Below, piece after piece: positions 62,901-64,000 of a DNA stretch of 64,000 nt; position 1 is the first letter of the stretch, and each line of letters starts with the position of its first letter. The DNA lies in the NCBI RefSeq assembly GCF_003667275.1, contig NZ_RCNV01000001.1, forward strand, positions 186,001-250,000, written 5' to 3'. This stretch comes from Mesonia aquimarina. Its GTDB lineage: Bacteria; Bacteroidota; Bacteroidia; Flavobacteriales; Flavobacteriaceae. A program made the position numbers and the translations under genes. The notes under the pieces are model-generated. The model saw only the letters and a list, made by a program, of their open reading frames with translations, searched no databases and was not told the origin of the DNA.

Positions 62901-64000
62901 TTTTCTGCATTTCCTTTAAAATTTGCCGTTAGATTTACTTTAGTTCTTATGTCTTTTTTAGTAATTCCTAAGGCATATAAATTTGCACCTATTAAATTTA
63001 AATCAACTTTAGCTTCCGGCGAAATGGAATCTAATTGAACCTTAGAATCTAGCTTAAAATTTAAGTTTTCATCTTTAAAAGCTAACTTTACATTTCCTTT
63101 GCCGTTCTTAATATCTCCATCTAATTTTAATGCGGAAAAATCATAGCCTTTATATTCTAATTTCGAAAATTGAGAATTTAATTTTGCGTCTAAACTGTTT
63201 ATAGTGTTTCCTTTTCCTGAAGTTTCTAAACTCACCGATAGCTTCCCAATATCCGGATTTTGAAGAATTTTACCCAAATCTAATTCAACCACTTCCACAG
63301 ACGAATTGAATGCTATTTTTTCTTGATTAGAAAAATATCCGTTTATGTTTATATTCCCATCAGAAGTGACAAGTGTTGAGTTTGTTTGAAAATTTTGTAG
63401 ACTTCCAGACAGCGTTCCTTTCAGGTTAATTTTTTCAGGAACAGAAATTCCTAATTCTTTTTCAGAAACAAAGCTTGTTAAATCTTCTTTGATTGTTTTT
63501 AACTGATAATTTTTTAACTGTAACTGAAGTTTTTCCGGATCGGTAATATTTTTTAATTCACCTTTTGTAACCAATTGAGTTTGCTCTCCCCAATTGATAG
63601 AAAGCTCATTAATAGTAGCAGATTTCAAATTACCTTTTATTGCTAATTTACCTCTAAATGAATGTGTTGCTAAAGCTTTAAATTGCTCATTATTTTTTAG
63701 TTTAGGAGCAAAAACATAAGCTTCTTTTGGCGCTATAGTAAACTGATTTATACGAGCTGAAAAATCCGTTTTCTCAGGATTCTCAATTAAAGTTTCGATA
63801 GATTTGTAATTAGCTGAAATAGAAGTTTTTAAACTACTTTTATTCGTTTTTAGGTTTAAGTTATTTAAATCGAATTTTTGGTTTGTTAAATTAGCATCAA
63901 AATTTAATTCTTTTAAGTGAAATCCACTGGCTTCTACAAACGAAAATTCTTCAATTTTTAAGTTGGCGGTTCTATTTTTTTCTAAAGAAATTTTACTGCC
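59996..64000 (-). CDS. tamB: TamB-family translocation/assembly protein (N-terminus beyond window)
   Basis: The frame is open to the right edge (codons at 63628-64000 continue it: SFVEASGFHLKELNF and similar), so at least 1334 residues are visible and the N-terminus is missing. Long stretch of repeating beta strands (for example NGNFIIVNPTAAWGMLADLS, FKVTEVPLGQLKLEAKSSG) as in AsmA/TamB bridge proteins, then the TamB C-terminal domain (GRTNLTGRYNIDNGHYEMNL, PMNAELDIKAIYKV). An unusual highly charged tail of about 45 residues follows (EKQTENNEQEENPSKEKD...EEEDTE). It forms an operon with tamL. Confidence 0.93.
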   Translation of the reverse strand, partial: GSKISLEKNRTANLKIEEFSFVEASGFHLKELNFDANLTNQKFDLNNLNLKTNKSSLKTSISANYKSIETLIENPEKTDFSARINQFTIAPKEAYVFAPKLKNNEQFKALATHSFRGKLAIKGNLKSATINELSINWGEQTQLVTKGELKNITDPEKLQLQLKNYQLKTIKEDLTSFVSEKELGISVPEKINLKGTLSGSLQNFQTNSTLVTSDGNININGYFSNQEKIAFNSSVEVVELDLGKILQNPDIGKLSVSLETSGKGNTINSLDAKLNSQFSKLEYKGYDFSALKLDGDIKNGKGNVKLAFKDENLNFKLDSKVQLDSISPEAKVDLNLIGANLYALGITKKDIRTKVNLTANFKGNAEKFNLESSLTDGVAVYDDKPYYLGDLDIKSFVNKDSTALKVTSSFFNTNLNSNANPQEISRALRKHAQGYFKNLKLIDSTQIIDSIAKPVNLKMDVYFHETPIISDVFAEGLQEMDTLKATIDFSEQKNELTANVNLPYLNYQQNTVDSLQLDINSNGTLADFKLGFASINAGPVNLPTTSLEGKFENEKLQVAFKAYDKKEELFFVKSELVNKNEAVVFHLDSEKLIINKNGWSIPASNKIRFVENQPNFEDFVFSRNSQEVNFSNNLKQEAAHWGVQFSNFQLGSFMSYFSTDEKLASGEVNGNFIIVNPTAAWGMLADLSIDNFKVTEVPLGQLKLEAKSSGLEKYDVNLALKGEGVDADFTGNYKISTEGPQLDLDLVINEIKLATVEKFLKEELNNSEGSIAAKINVSGTPTEPNYKGYFSFNNATFKVKRLNSKFSIADERINIDNKGVYFNSFAVADSTGNKFTVNGDVLTEDLTNPKFKLDVKATDFLALNSSKEDNDLYFGKAIFDVDAKIRGDLSFPEVNVDLTVDEKTDVTYVIPETQLSIEERDGIVTFVNKENPDNILTKNSSEDGTAIITGIELKTKLKIEPKATFRVLINERTGDNLKLTGGGELRFNINRNGRTNLTGRYNIDNGHYEMNLYGLVKRKFDLAPSSNVKWQGDPMNAELDIKAIYKVETSASALMSSSASGASELVKNQYRQKLPFLVYLNVDGQLMQPRLNFSLDMPESEQGAVSGTVYGKINQINQQVDQLNKQVFSLLVLNRFYPEAGSDGSQGGVATMARNNLNQALTDQLNMFSDKLTGNTGIELNFGVNSYTDYQGTSAQERTDVAVNAQKKLLNDRLIVKAGSEVNVQGDNRPGETNPVIGNFSIEYLLTENGRWRINGFRQSEYENVIDGQVFISGIALIFTREFNKFKELWNGEMEAEKQTENNEQEENPSKEKDGHTEVNKKADNREKEEEDTE

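Overview
This window looks like ordinary chromosome of a flavobacterium (Bacteroidota, probably Flavobacteriaceae; the genus cannot be fixed from the sequence alone). The DNA is AT-rich. Several genes are preceded by the Bacteroidota promoter form TTG-N17-23-TAnnTTTG, leaders are short, Shine-Dalgarno sites are rare, and many products carry SPII lipoprotein signals. The gene content is also typical: a small primary sigma factor, lone TamL/TamB, DUF4251 and DUF2490 proteins, and a parE-parC-mscL block. I see no tRNA, rRNA, CRISPR array, phage, IS element or conjugation gene. With small genes included, no gene-free stretch exceeds about 300 bases.

Layout. 1-6.9 kb: the 3' part of a TPR hybrid sensor kinase, then topoisomerase IV (parE, parC) and mscL. 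6.9-10.4 kb: two small envelope proteins, an XRE-type repressor, a divergent M14 carboxypeptidase and an Lrp/AsnC regulator. The repressor and peptidase share five copies of a GTTTAC-N4-GTAAAC-like site. 10.4-17 kb (minus strand): YebC-type regulator, a secreted coiled-coil protein, an S41 tail-specific protease, pterin carbinolamine dehydratase, an NAD-epimerase-like protein and gcvT. 17-29.3 kb: NAD(P)HX repair, histidine ammonia-lyase, clpC, gyrA, a TPR protein, NlpC/P60 hydrolase and thiolase. 29.4-38.1 kb: 7TM-HD phosphohydrolase, DUF72, NUDIX, thioesterase, a membrane-anchored EEP nuclease, galE, a 51-residue YqaE/Pmp3 protein, and a superfamily 2 helicase.

38.1-50.2 kb: a nested hairpin/repeat, a likely beta-barrel protein, DedA-like protein, MscS channel, FUSC transporter, SdiA-regulated protein, bifunctional penicillin-binding protein, DUF1206, SDR and aldo/keto reductase. 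50.2-64 kb: sigma factor, SlyD-like FKBP, a 50-residue membrane peptide, an intergenic repeat, OmpA lipoprotein, FNT transporter, a row of secreted and lipoproteins, DUF2490, and the TamL-TamB pair, with tamB running off the right edge.

Most of the window is core genome: DNA topology, proteolysis, cell-wall synthesis and outer-membrane assembly. The most interesting signal is the 8.38-8.67 kb divergent region. There a repressor's own start codon lies inside one palindrome and the peptidase's probable -7 element lies inside a matching palindrome. Both promoters are placed so that transcription would start at or next to the ATG, which suggests repressor-controlled leaderless mRNAs.
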